Assembly: GCA_900549365.1 (NCBI GenBank)
Contig: UROD01000047.1
Coordinates: 1 to 6,450 of the forward strand
DNA from: an uncultured Rickettsiales bacterium
GTDB lineage: Bacteria; Pseudomonadota; Alphaproteobacteria; Rs-D84
Reading direction: 5' to 3'
Length of the DNA: 6,450 bases
Part shown: positions 1-5,546 of the stretch, piece by piece
How the letters are laid out: the number at the start of each line of letters is the position of its first letter
Position numbering within the stretch: the stretch's first letter is position 1
The notes under the pieces: generated by a model
The model's input: the letters and a program-made list of their open reading frames with translations, nothing else
Told to the model about the DNA's origin: nothing
Databases searched by the model: none
Position numbers and translations under genes: made by a program

Positions 1-737
1 TGTACGATTTGTTGGCGTTTGAAATGGACTTTGAACGTGACGTACGCGCAGGCCAGAAATTCTCGGTCTTGTATGAAGAAAACTTTTCCAATGGGCAAAA
101 AATCGATAATGGTCGCGTTTTAGCCGTCCAGTTCGAGGCCCTGCGTGGTAACGTAAAAATGTACCGCTTTCGCAAGGCAGATGGCACATCGGGCTATTAC
201 GACGCAGATGGCAACGGTGCAATCAAATCATTAAAGCGTACACCCATCAATAATGCTAAAATCACCAGCAGTTTTTCCGGCCGTCGCAAGCACCCCGTAT
301 TGGGCTATACCCGTGCACACAAGGGAGTTGATTTCCGCGCATCAACCGGCACACCAATTCCGGCCGCGGGTGCGGGTCGCGTTGTTGCACGTGGATATAA
401 CCGCGGGCACGGTAATTATGTAAAAATCCGTCACAATGGTTCATATGAAACGCTGTATGCGCATATGTCCAGATTTGCCAAGGGGGTTGGCGTTGGCACA
501 AATGTGCGTCAGGGTCAAACGATTGGTTATGTCGGTTCAACAGGTCTGTCCACGGGGCCACATTTGCACTATGAAATTATCAAAAATGGCGCACATGTAA
601 ATCCAATGACTGTAAAATTGCCCGCAATCAGCAATCTGGGGACGGCGGACAAAAAGAAGTTCTTGGAATATCGCAAGACCATTGATGATGCAATGACGCG
701 TTTGGCAGAAAAGCCGGATATGTTCATTCAATTATAA
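1..737 (+). CDS. M23 (LytM-type) peptidoglycan endopeptidase, MepM-like, 5' end outside window
   Basis: Zinc metallopeptidase expected to cut peptide crosslinks in periplasmic peptidoglycan. The reading frame is open to the left edge, so the N-terminus (signal peptide and probable LysM/OapA-like part) is missing; the TTG at 9 is probably internal. Numbering residues from that TTG, the M23 domain covers about 85-200. The zinc ligands are H104 and D108 (HKGVD) and H187 of HLH, with H152 (YAHM) and H185 as the other catalytic histidines, so the site is complete. The part before the domain (MDFERDVRAGQKFSVLYEE) and the tail after it (VNPMTVKLP, then a Lys-rich helix) resemble E. coli MepM in order and wording, as I remember it, which favours a MepM-type enzyme over a generic LytM protein. 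The gene ends in TAA inside a terminator shared with the converging methyltransferase-like gene. Confidence 0.94.
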   Translation, partial: YDLLAFEMDFERDVRAGQKFSVLYEENFSNGQKIDNGRVLAVQFEALRGNVKMYRFRKADGTSGYYDADGNGAIKSLKRTPINNAKITSSFSGRRKHPVLGYTRAHKGVDFRASTGTPIPAAGAGRVVARGYNRGHGNYVKIRHNGSYETLYAHMSRFAKGVGVGTNVRQGQTIGYVGSTGLSTGPHLHYEIIKNGAHVNPMTVKLPAISNLGTADKKKFLEYRKTIDDAMTRLAEKPDMFIQL

Positions 738-763
738 AAAAACGCCCATGTGGGCGTTTTTTT
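736..763. terminator. Bidirectional rho-independent terminator between converging genes
   Basis: A perfect palindrome: seven A (736-742), CGCCC (743-747), a four-base ATGT loop, GGGCG (752-756), then seven T (757-763). Read on either strand it is a GC stem followed by a U-run, so it can end the M23 gene on plus and the methyltransferase-like gene on minus. It overlaps the stop codons of both (735-737 plus and 762-764 minus), a very compact arrangement. Confidence 0.93.
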
Positions 764-1634
764 ATCGTGATAAAAACAAACTGCGGTTTGCTTTCAAAAA
801 ATAACGCTTGTCCGGCATTGCGCACATAAATTGACGCAGGTAACGCAACGAGTTTTCAATCATCTTGGTTTCCAATGTGTGCGCATTTGCGGTTTCCATA
901 CGCAGTTTTTGCAGACGCGCAGCGGTAAATACGTTTGAACCAGCAGACGCCACACTGGCGTTATATTTTATTTCCACCATAAAATTCTGGAAATATTCAT
1001 TGATAAAGTTCAAACGACGAACCTGTTCATCAATTTGAATGTATGGCAACACCCCCATGGCAACGATTGTGTTCAGTTGACCATTTTGTGCCATTTTTTC
1101 AGCCGCAGGCCAATCAATACTGTGCGGGGCACGAACCCCAACCTGATGCGCGACCGTACCATATACATCAATTATTTCGGGCATATCGATACAATACGCA
1201 GTGTCCAAATTGTATTCGTTCTGGATTGATGATGCCATTGGCGACAGACCGCAACCCAAATCTACAAATTTTATGCCGTCTGACGATTTACCAATTTTTT
1301 CGGACAAGAACTGAATACTTTCCGAAAAACGAATTGCATAGTGCAACGATTGCAACGGTACGTCTTTTGCGCGGTCAACGCAATTCGCCGGAAATGCATC
1401 AGACGCAACCGTTCTGGAAATAATTTTTTGCCCCAGTTCACCCAACAGCGGTTTGAATTCGGGACGGCGCACGGTTGCCGTCAATGCGCGATTCCATTCG
1501 TGTACAAACTGTTTGGTTTCTGGCGAAATTGGCGCGATATAGCGATTATATTTCTTTAACGCAGGTTCCAAAAATATACTGCACGACAGCGGAATATCCA
1601 AAGTACCAAAAGTCAGATTTTTTGTACGAGGCAT
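762..1634 (-). CDS. Class I SAM-dependent methyltransferase-like protein, substrate unknown
   Basis: 290 residues. A Rossmann methyltransferase core begins about residue 120. Motif I is VDLGCGLSP (124-132). The next strand ends in an acidic YCID (147-150), the usual place for the residue that binds the ribose hydroxyls of SAM. A motif IV-like strand, NTIVAMGVLPYI, lies at 188-199. The first 115 residues are helical-looking and Cys-poor and probably form a separate N-terminal domain. The combination of helical N-domain, CGLxP motif and LP(Y/L) strand is faintly like the Arm/Rmt/FmrO 16S rRNA m7G1405 family, but similarity is weak and the substrate cannot be named. No membrane segment is visible. 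Start: ATG at 1632-1634 has AAAGGAAAG nine bases upstream. It is last in a probable minus-strand operon, 21 bases after the acetyltransferase stop. Confidence 0.72.
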   Translation of the reverse strand: MPRTKNLTFGTLDIPLSCSIFLEPALKKYNRYIAPISPETKQFVHEWNRALTATVRRPEFKPLLGELGQKIISRTVASDAFPANCVDRAKDVPLQSLHYAIRFSESIQFLSEKIGKSSDGIKFVDLGCGLSPMASSIQNEYNLDTAYCIDMPEIIDVYGTVAHQVGVRAPHSIDWPAAEKMAQNGQLNTIVAMGVLPYIQIDEQVRRLNFINEYFQNFMVEIKYNASVASAGSNVFTAARLQKLRMETANAHTLETKMIENSLRYLRQFMCAMPDKRYFLKANRSLFLSR

Positions 1635-1640
1635 TATATG

Positions 1641-1650
1641 CTTTCCTTTT
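1641..1650 (-). promoter_or_regulatory. Ribosome binding site of the methyltransferase-like gene
   Basis: On the minus strand this reads AAAAGGAAAG, with its AGGA core nine bases before the ATG. It lies in the 21-base gap after the acetyltransferase stop and fixes the start at 1634. No promoter-like sequence fits in the gap, consistent with read-through from the upstream gene. Confidence 0.75.
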
Positions 1651-1655
1651 GGTGC

Positions 1656-2393
1656 TTATCTAATTTTGCCCAGATTATTGTTGTATTCTTGGAAAGCACG
1701 CTGAATGCGTCGGGTCAAGAATGGTTTACATTCAGACGCCGCAACCAAGATATCGCCATCGACCCCATAGGCGGTAATTGTACCGTCGTAGTTCAAGTAT
1801 ACATACGCAGGTTTATGCGCCGTTTTAATATCATCTGGATTAAATATTTTCTTGTTATCTTTGGCGATTTTATTGCATGCCTTTTTGATATCTGGTGTGG
1901 CGCAGAATGCTGGCAACGTTGCACAATGTGGCAAACAATTTATCTCTTTTTGGAAACGATTTATACGCTGTCCATTTATAATCAGTGGCGAATAACCACA
2001 TTCTTGGTAAAAATTCATTGCCCCAAACATTGCAACCAAATCAATATTGTGCGCCCCCAGACCAGCGGTACGTTCCGCTTTTTGTAACAACTGGCGACCA
2101 ATACCGCATTTTTGATATTCTGGACGCACATATAAACTGCGCATTGTTGCAATATTGCTCATACAATCACCTTGGACAAAGCCAACCATTGTTTTATCGT
2201 GATATGCCGCATATGCAAAATTATGCGTACGACGATGCCATGCCTTTGCCAAATTTTCCAACATAAAATCGCATTCGCCCGATGTCAGTTCTTGATTATA
2301 TGCGCCACGAATAGCATCACAGCGCACAGATAAAAAATTGTTCCATATTACTGGGTCTTGATTAAATAAAGGTATAATTGTTATTTCGTCCAT
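1656..2393 (-). CDS. GNAT-family N-acetyltransferase with a C-terminal extension
   Basis: 245 residues from the ATG at 2391-2393. The frame stays open to a TTG at 2432, but the translation MDEITIIPLF reads as a normal GNAT N-terminus, so the ATG is preferred, though no strong ribosome binding site precedes either. The GNAT core fills about residues 1-145. The acetyl-CoA-binding motif A is SLYVRPEYQKCGIGRQLL (86-103) with the Q-x-x-G-x-G/A pyrophosphate loop (Q94, G97, G99), followed by the AMNFYQECGY segment typical of motif B. Residues 150-245 are not part of a usual GNAT. They contain several Cys (C153, C157, C164, C173), a lysine-rich stretch and a predicted beta segment around YVYLNYDGTITAYG. 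The acceptor substrate is unknown. It sits 44 bases after the lipoprotein gene and 21 before the methyltransferase-like gene, all on minus. Confidence 0.88.
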   Translation of the reverse strand: MDEITIIPLFNQDPVIWNNFLSVRCDAIRGAYNQELTSGECDFMLENLAKAWHRRTHNFAYAAYHDKTMVGFVQGDCMSNIATMRSLYVRPEYQKCGIGRQLLQKAERTAGLGAHNIDLVAMFGAMNFYQECGYSPLIINGQRINRFQKEINCLPHCATLPAFCATPDIKKACNKIAKDNKKIFNPDDIKTAHKPAYVYLNYDGTITAYGVDGDILVAASECKPFLTRRIQRAFQEYNNNLGKIR

Positions 2394-2437
2394 GATTTTT
2401 CTGCTTAAATGTGTTTTAGCAGCGTAATACAAAATTA

Positions 2438-3184
2438 TTATTTTGTCAATGCGTCAAATGAAAAATTTCCAAAATCGTCGTGACGCGCATTTGGGACGAC
2501 AATGATGTCTGATGATTTGGCAATCTGGCGGGTCAATTCAGGTGGCACAACCGTGTCTTGTTCAGCAACATAATGTGTTTGCGCGATATCTGGCAATGTT
2601 GCCATATCCAACGATTGACGCAATGGGCTGTCGCCAAAGTGTGCCGTCCATGCCGCGTGATTCAATACCCCCGCGATTGTAATCCAACGCACTGCGTTGA
2701 TTTCTGGGTGGCGTTCAATAATCAATCCCGACACCATCGCCCCACCCGAATAACCAACCAAGACAACGGGGTGCGTGGTTGCAACCTGCGATATTGCGTC
2801 CGCCATACCGTCCACCACCGCCGGTGAAAACCGCCCGTCTGTCCAATCGTGACGTGTGCATGCCGACGACATTATAAATTGGCACGGGCGCGCCATGTAC
2901 ACGACGTTATCCACATTAGCGTGCGTTGCCAGTTTACGTACAAACGTTCCACGTGGGGTCGGATCAGACGATGGTCGACCATTTGTGCGGAATGCGTGGC
3001 CGTCCCCTTCGATAAAAACATAGATTGGCGCGGCTGGGTCGGCGTTTGTGATTTTCTGCCATGTGGCGATTTGATACGCACCAGCGCGCACAGGCACGTA
3101 CGTAAATTCAGATGACGCATTAAACGTACCAACGCACCCTGCCAGAAACAAGCCCAATAAAATTATACCCCGCCGAATATACAT
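2438..3184 (-). CDS. Lipoprotein-anchored alpha/beta hydrolase
   Basis: 248 residues from the ATG at 3182-3184. The N-terminus is a lipoprotein signal: basic MYIRR, a hydrophobic stretch and the lipobox LAGC with the acylated Cys at 17. Residue +2 is Val, not Asp, so the Lol rule predicts the outer membrane. The catalytic triad of an alpha/beta hydrolase is visible: nucleophile S146 in GYSGG (144-148), D210 in AEQDTVVPP and H235 in NARHDD. FIEGDG (57-62) follows the first strand and could supply the oxyanion hole. ARPCQ (98-102) and a second Cys at 109 may form a disulfide. I recall this RPCQ...WTDxRFSP pattern from uncharacterised proteobacterial hydrolases; the substrate is unknown. An in-frame TTG at 3220 would add 12 residues, but a likely -10 element lies directly before it, so the ATG is preferred. 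Probably first gene of the minus operon. Confidence 0.86.
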   Translation of the reverse strand: MYIRRGIILLGLFLAGCVGTFNASSEFTYVPVRAGAYQIATWQKITNADPAAPIYVFIEGDGHAFRTNGRPSSDPTPRGTFVRKLATHANVDNVVYMARPCQFIMSSACTRHDWTDGRFSPAVVDGMADAISQVATTHPVVLVGYSGGAMVSGLIIERHPEINAVRWITIAGVLNHAAWTAHFGDSPLRQSLDMATLPDIAQTHYVAEQDTVVPPELTRQIAKSSDIIVVPNARHDDFGNFSFDALTK

Positions 3185-3220
3185 ATATACATCATAAAAC
3201 AATCTGGCATAACGCGTCAA

Positions 3221-3247
3221 TTTATATACGAACTATTTTTTTGACAA
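3221..3247 (-). promoter_or_regulatory. Candidate promoter of the minus-strand hydrolase operon
   Basis: Read on minus, TTGTCA (3247-3242) is followed after 15 bases by TATAAA (3226-3221). The boxes are good but the spacing is short. Transcription would begin near 3214, about 30 bases before the ATG at 3184, which supports that start over the TTG at 3220. The -35 lies within the outermost copy of the TTGACAA repeat used on the other strand. Confidence 0.45.
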
Positions 3248-3272
3248 ACAATCTTGACAAAATACTTGACAA
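3241..3272. repeat. Three TTGACAA copies at 12-13 base steps in the divergent promoter region
   Basis: TTGACAA occurs at 3241-3247, 3254-3260 and 3266-3272. The 7-mer is palindromic apart from its central base (TTGNCAA), so each copy gives TTGACA on plus and TTGTCA on minus, both near the -35 consensus. Steps of 13 and 12 bases are slightly over one helical turn. It may be stacked -35 boxes, or an operator for a regulator bound at several sites. Confidence 0.7.
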
Positions 3273-3293
3273 ATTATATTTATAGTACATAAT
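3266..3293 (+). promoter_or_regulatory. Promoter of the beta-solenoid membrane protein gene
   Basis: A consensus -35 TTGACA (3266-3271), a 16-base AT-rich spacer and CATAAT (3288-3293), one base off the -10 consensus. Initiation would fall near 3300, about 29 bases before the ATG at 3329. Two more TTGACA copies upstream lack an equally well-placed -10, although TATATT at 3275 lies 15 bases after the middle copy. Confidence 0.7.
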
Positions 3294-3328
3294 CGATATG
3301 AAATAAAAACAACCAAGAGGGTCGGCAA

Positions 3329-4099
3329 ATGTTTCAAAAGTTAAAAATGAAAATTGCTGCTCGTCGCGTTCAGCGCAGCAAGGCAAAAAAATCCGTACGT
3401 CGTGCGCCAGCACGCAAAGCGGCACGTAAAAACGCATTTTGGTCACGCGTTCGTACGATTGTCGCATGGCCATTTCGTATGATTGGTCGCGCATTGCGTC
3501 GCGTATGGTCATGGATTTGTGCAATTGATTTGGTTGGTCTGATCAATTTGACATTGCTGTTTGCGATTATTATATTGGCAACCCTGTTTATCATTGACGT
3601 TGTAAATTATCGTCGCGCGCCAAAAATTGTTATTGTTGATAAACCAATCGTGGCCCAGACGGTTCGTGCGACCCCCGCGCCAAGCACACGTCGCGCCCCC
3701 GTACAACAGGTTGCATCATTGCCAGTTAAACGCGATGCGTCACGCAAATATGTTGCCCAGCCGGTAAACGTGGTTGCAACAAAACCATGTGGCGTATGCA
3801 TTCGCCAGACCGCCCGCACAGCAGACACTATGTATGGCGACGTGATTATTGACAGTCGTGGCGCAGCAAAGATGTTGCGTAATGGCGACAAAATTCGCGG
3901 CAACGTGTACCTGCAAAACATGCGCAAATACACACTGCCATGCGGTGTTCGCATCGAAGGCAATCTGTTCCTGCGCGATGTAAATATGGTTCAGTTTTGT
4001 GGCGATTTTACCGTAACAGGTAATATTTATGTCAGCCCGAAATCATCGTTTGGCCCAATTCCACGCACCGCGCGTTTGGGTGGTCAGGTGATTTTATAA
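3329..4099 (+). CDS. Single-pass membrane protein with basic cytoplasmic head and periplasmic beta-solenoid-like repeat
   Basis: 256 residues, family not recognised. Residues 1-58 hold 21 Lys/Arg and no Asp or Glu, so the head is cytoplasmic by the positive-inside rule and could bind nucleic acid or acidic lipid. One transmembrane helix lies at about 68-90. A Pro/Ala/Arg-rich linker (95-150) leads to CGVC (154-157) and a repeat region from 169 to the end. There the pattern G-N/D-hydrophobic-aromatic-hydrophobic recurs at G170, G191, G211, G231 and G252, steps of 21, 20, 20 and 21 residues. This suggests a short right-handed beta-solenoid, as in bactofilin-like polymers, but homology is not shown. 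C205 and C224 sit at nearly equal positions in neighbouring turns and could pair. AGAGGG seven bases before the ATG supports the start. An exported structural or scaffolding role is an inference. Confidence 0.88.
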   Translation: MFQKLKMKIAARRVQRSKAKKSVRRAPARKAARKNAFWSRVRTIVAWPFRMIGRALRRVWSWICAIDLVGLINLTLLFAIIILATLFIIDVVNYRRAPKIVIVDKPIVAQTVRATPAPSTRRAPVQQVASLPVKRDASRKYVAQPVNVVATKPCGVCIRQTARTADTMYGDVIIDSRGAAKMLRNGDKIRGNVYLQNMRKYTLPCGVRIEGNLFLRDVNMVQFCGDFTVTGNIYVSPKSSFGPIPRTARLGGQVIL

Positions 4100-4104
4100 C
4101 CCGA

Positions 4105-4132
4105 ATTGTTCATTTTTTCTCCCTTGAACAAT
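4105..4132 (+). other. Hairpin with pyrimidine-rich loop in the 3' UTR
   Basis: ATTGTTCA (4105-4112) pairs perfectly with TGAACAAT (4125-4132) around the 12-base loop TTTTTTCTCCCT. It starts five bases after the stop codon and abuts the terminator stem at 4133. The loop contains CUCCC, complementary to a purine-rich Shine-Dalgarno core. It may protect the mRNA 3' end or be part of a small RNA; neither is shown. Confidence 0.6.
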
Positions 4133-4161
4133 GACCGCAGATTTTTCTGCGGTCTTTTTTT
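4133..4161 (+). terminator. Rho-independent terminator of the beta-solenoid protein gene
   Basis: GACCGCAGA (4133-4141), a TTTT loop and TCTGCGGTC (4146-4154), followed by seven T (4155-4161). A nine-base perfect stem with a U-run on plus only, as expected between two genes on the same strand. Its T-run merges into the -35 region of the next promoter. Confidence 0.93.
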
Positions 4162-4187
4162 GCAATCTCGATTTTATATGGTATAAT
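4159..4187 (+). promoter_or_regulatory. Promoter of the small two-helix membrane protein gene
   Basis: A perfect -10 TATAAT (4182-4187) lies 17 bases after TTTGCA (4159-4164), which matches four of six -35 bases. Initiation near 4194 would leave a leader of roughly 20 bases that carries the ribosome binding site. With the terminator just upstream, the small gene is likely transcribed on its own. Confidence 0.65.
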
Positions 4188-4216
4188 ATATACATCCAAA
4201 CGAGAGGAAATAAATC

Positions 4217-4462
4217 ATGAACACGGCAGAAAAAATTTTGAACGTACTGGCTAAAAATCTGGGCTATACCGTTGTATTGGGTATTGCAATCGTACTGTTT
4301 GCAATATTTTCAGACGGCCTGATTTCTGGCGTTATAACGGCGTTGTCCGCGGTTATCGGATACACATGCGTTGTTATGCTGTACAAAGAATTCGCAAAGG
4401 CACCGGTGGCAAAACCCGCACGCGCGGCGAAAAAGCCAGCGGCCCGTAAAAAAGCGAAGTAA
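4217..4462 (+). CDS. Small two-helix membrane protein with Lys/Ala/Pro-rich tail, unknown function
   Basis: 81 residues, not recognised. Two hydrophobic helices are visible, about 16-31 (GYTVVLGIAIVLFAIF) and 35-55, joined by the short turn SDGL. The last 22 residues (60-81) are almost only Ala, Lys, Arg, Pro and Val, like a histone H1-type tail. By the positive-inside rule both ends face the cytoplasm, leaving a hairpin in the inner membrane with a basic tail that could touch DNA, RNA or acidic lipid. GAGAGGA (4202-4208), eight bases before the ATG, fixes the start. The gene has its own promoter and terminator. That it is real is supported by these signals and by the coherent amphipathic layout; its role is unknown. 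Its basic cytoplasmic segment echoes the basic head of the upstream membrane protein, though no sequence relation is evident. Confidence 0.85.
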   Translation: MNTAEKILNVLAKNLGYTVVLGIAIVLFAIFSDGLISGVITALSAVIGYTCVVMLYKEFAKAPVAKPARAAKKPAARKKAK

Positions 4463-4477
4463 GGGACCCAAAACCTG

Positions 4478-4508
4478 AAAAAAAATCGCCCGTTTGGGCG
4501 ATTTTTTT
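4478..4508. terminator. Bidirectional rho-independent terminator between the small membrane protein gene and secG
   Basis: Eight A (4478-4485), TCGCCC (4486-4491), a GTTT loop, GGGCGA (4496-4501) and seven T (4502-4508). It functions on plus for the small membrane protein gene and on minus for the lepB-rnc-secG operon, whose last stop codon is at 4523-4525. Same design as the palindrome at 736-763. Confidence 0.93.
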
Positions 4509-4522
4509 AATACCGTTCGCGA

Positions 4523-4861
4523 TTATTTTTCTGGGGCATCGGTTGTGGTGTTGGCCGATGGTGTGGTAACTGGCGCGCCGTCCTGCATCATGATTTCCTG
4601 ACGCAATTCGGATTGACGTGTGGACATATCGCTTTTTGATGCAACCAATGCCAGCGCAGCACACAAAATAAAGAATATTGTTGCCAACCATGCGGTCAAT
4701 TTGGTCAAGAAATTACCGGCCGCCGCACCCGTCAACGCGCCACCAAACATAGATGCCGCCGCCGAGCCAGACATACCACTGCCTTCGGACTTTTGCAACA
4801 AAATCACACCAATCATAAAGATTGCGACAATAATCAACAAAACCAATAAAATAGAAAACAT
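4523..4861 (-). CDS. secG: Preprotein translocase subunit SecG
   Basis: 112 residues, the usual SecG size. SecG is the small inner-membrane partner of SecYE that aids SecA-driven export. Helix 1 is about 2-22, followed by the family hallmark GVILLQKSEGSGMSG (18-32), a Gly/Ala-rich loop with FGG (39-41), then NFLTKLTAWLATIFF (50-64) opening helix 2, which ends near 74. The C-terminus (78-112) is a polar Thr/Pro/Ala tail of low complexity, common in this family. AGGGG six bases before the ATG supports the start. The gene follows rnc after 51 bases on the same strand, with no convincing promoter in the gap, so it is probably the last gene of the lepB-rnc-secG transcript. Confidence 0.95.
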   Translation of the reverse strand: MFSILLVLLIIVAIFMIGVILLQKSEGSGMSGSAAASMFGGALTGAAAGNFLTKLTAWLATIFFILCAALALVASKSDMSTRQSELRQEIMMQDGAPVTTPSANTTTDAPEK

Positions 4862-4912
4862 TTTTAACCCCTGTTATGTGTTTATTATGCCCTGATTCTA
4901 GCGATAACGTCC

Positions 4913-5545
4913 CTAGATTGCAAGGATTTTCAACAATTCTTCTGCGGCGTTTATGCTGGCATTCTTTTTCGAAGAACCAGTTGCCGTTGTTGTTTTACCC
5001 AGTGCAGACACGCGCACGTGGAACACCGGACTGTGCGATGCGCCCGTCTGTTCCAGATATTCATAGACCGGCAACGCACCATCACCCAATTTCTGAACCA
5101 ATTCCTGTAATGCTGTTTTGGCGTCTTTGGGCGCGGTGGCATCCGCCGCCGCCAGTTCGCGCCAATATTCCAAAATTACCGTGCGCGCTGCATCAAAACC
5201 GCCATCAATAAAGATTGCGCCAAAAATCGCCTCCATCGCGTTGGCCATAATGTGACGAATGCGACCGCCGGTCATGTGGCCATGACGAATGTGTGATGCC
5301 AAATTTAATTTATCTGCAACCGACGCCAATGTTTCGGTTGACACCAACATCGCATGACGACGTGCCAATTCCCCTTCGTGTTCATTTGGATACATTTCAA
5401 ATAACAATTCCGCAACCGTCAATCCCAACACGCGGTCACCAACAAATTCCAAACGTTCATTGTTGTGCGCGCTGTCCGCGCCAGATTGCGTCAACGCCAG
5501 TTCTAATAACTGGGGATTCTTGAAAGTATAGTTCAGTTTTTCCAA
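4913..5545 (-). CDS. rnc: Ribonuclease III
   Basis: 210 residues (E. coli has 226). Cuts double-stranded RNA, notably in rRNA precursor processing, in the cytoplasm. The signature NERLEFVGD (29-37) carries E30, E33 and D37, matching E. coli E38, E41 and D45. The second metal-binding pair appears as N102 and E105 in ANAMEAIFGAIFIDGG, so the position equivalent to E. coli D114 is Asn. I recall Asn there in Rickettsia RNase III too, so activity is still likely. A double-stranded-RNA-binding domain follows (about 141-207), with the DAKTALQEL opening and the SSKKNASINAAEELL helix. The start is TTG at 5543-5545: it gives the normal N-terminus with LNYTFKNPQLLELAL, no in-frame ATG lies nearby, and GGGGG precedes it. 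One base separates it from the lepB stop, implying translational coupling. Confidence 0.96.
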   Translation of the reverse strand: MEKLNYTFKNPQLLELALTQSGADSAHNNERLEFVGDRVLGLTVAELLFEMYPNEHEGELARRHAMLVSTETLASVADKLNLASHIRHGHMTGGRIRHIMANAMEAIFGAIFIDGGFDAARTVILEYWRELAAADATAPKDAKTALQELVQKLGDGALPVYEYLEQTGASHSPVFHVRVSALGKTTTATGSSKKNASINAAEELLKILAI

Positions 5546-5546
5546 T

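Noticed and set aside
1043..1423. 126-residue plus-strand frame opposite the methyltransferase-like gene
   Set aside because: Shadow frame: no domain, no ribosome binding site, and the opposite strand has a coherent methyltransferase motif I.
1638..2087. 149-residue plus-strand frame rich in aromatic and hydrophobic residues
   Set aside because: Antisense of the acetyltransferase gene, whose domain motifs are clear. Composition is that of a reverse-strand shadow.
2394..2437. Imperfect hairpin (CTGCTAAA...TTTAAGCAG on minus) just before the acetyltransferase ATG
   Set aside because: Short stem with a bulge and no U-run, so not a terminator. It could mask the start region but is too weak to claim.
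3218..3220. TTG as start of the lipoprotein hydrolase
   Set aside because: No ribosome binding site, it lies directly after a likely -10, and the downstream ATG gives an ideal lipoprotein signal peptide.
3222..3524. 100-residue minus-strand frame covering the divergent promoter and the start of the beta-solenoid protein gene, with repeated QSYE-like wording
   Set aside because: It is antisense to an Arg/Lys-rich coding region, which creates the repeats, and it runs through a strong promoter region. No ribosome binding site or recognisable domain.
4862..4912. CATAAT on minus in the rnc-secG gap as a possible secG promoter
   Set aside because: No acceptable -35 lies 15-18 bases upstream; operon read-through is simpler.
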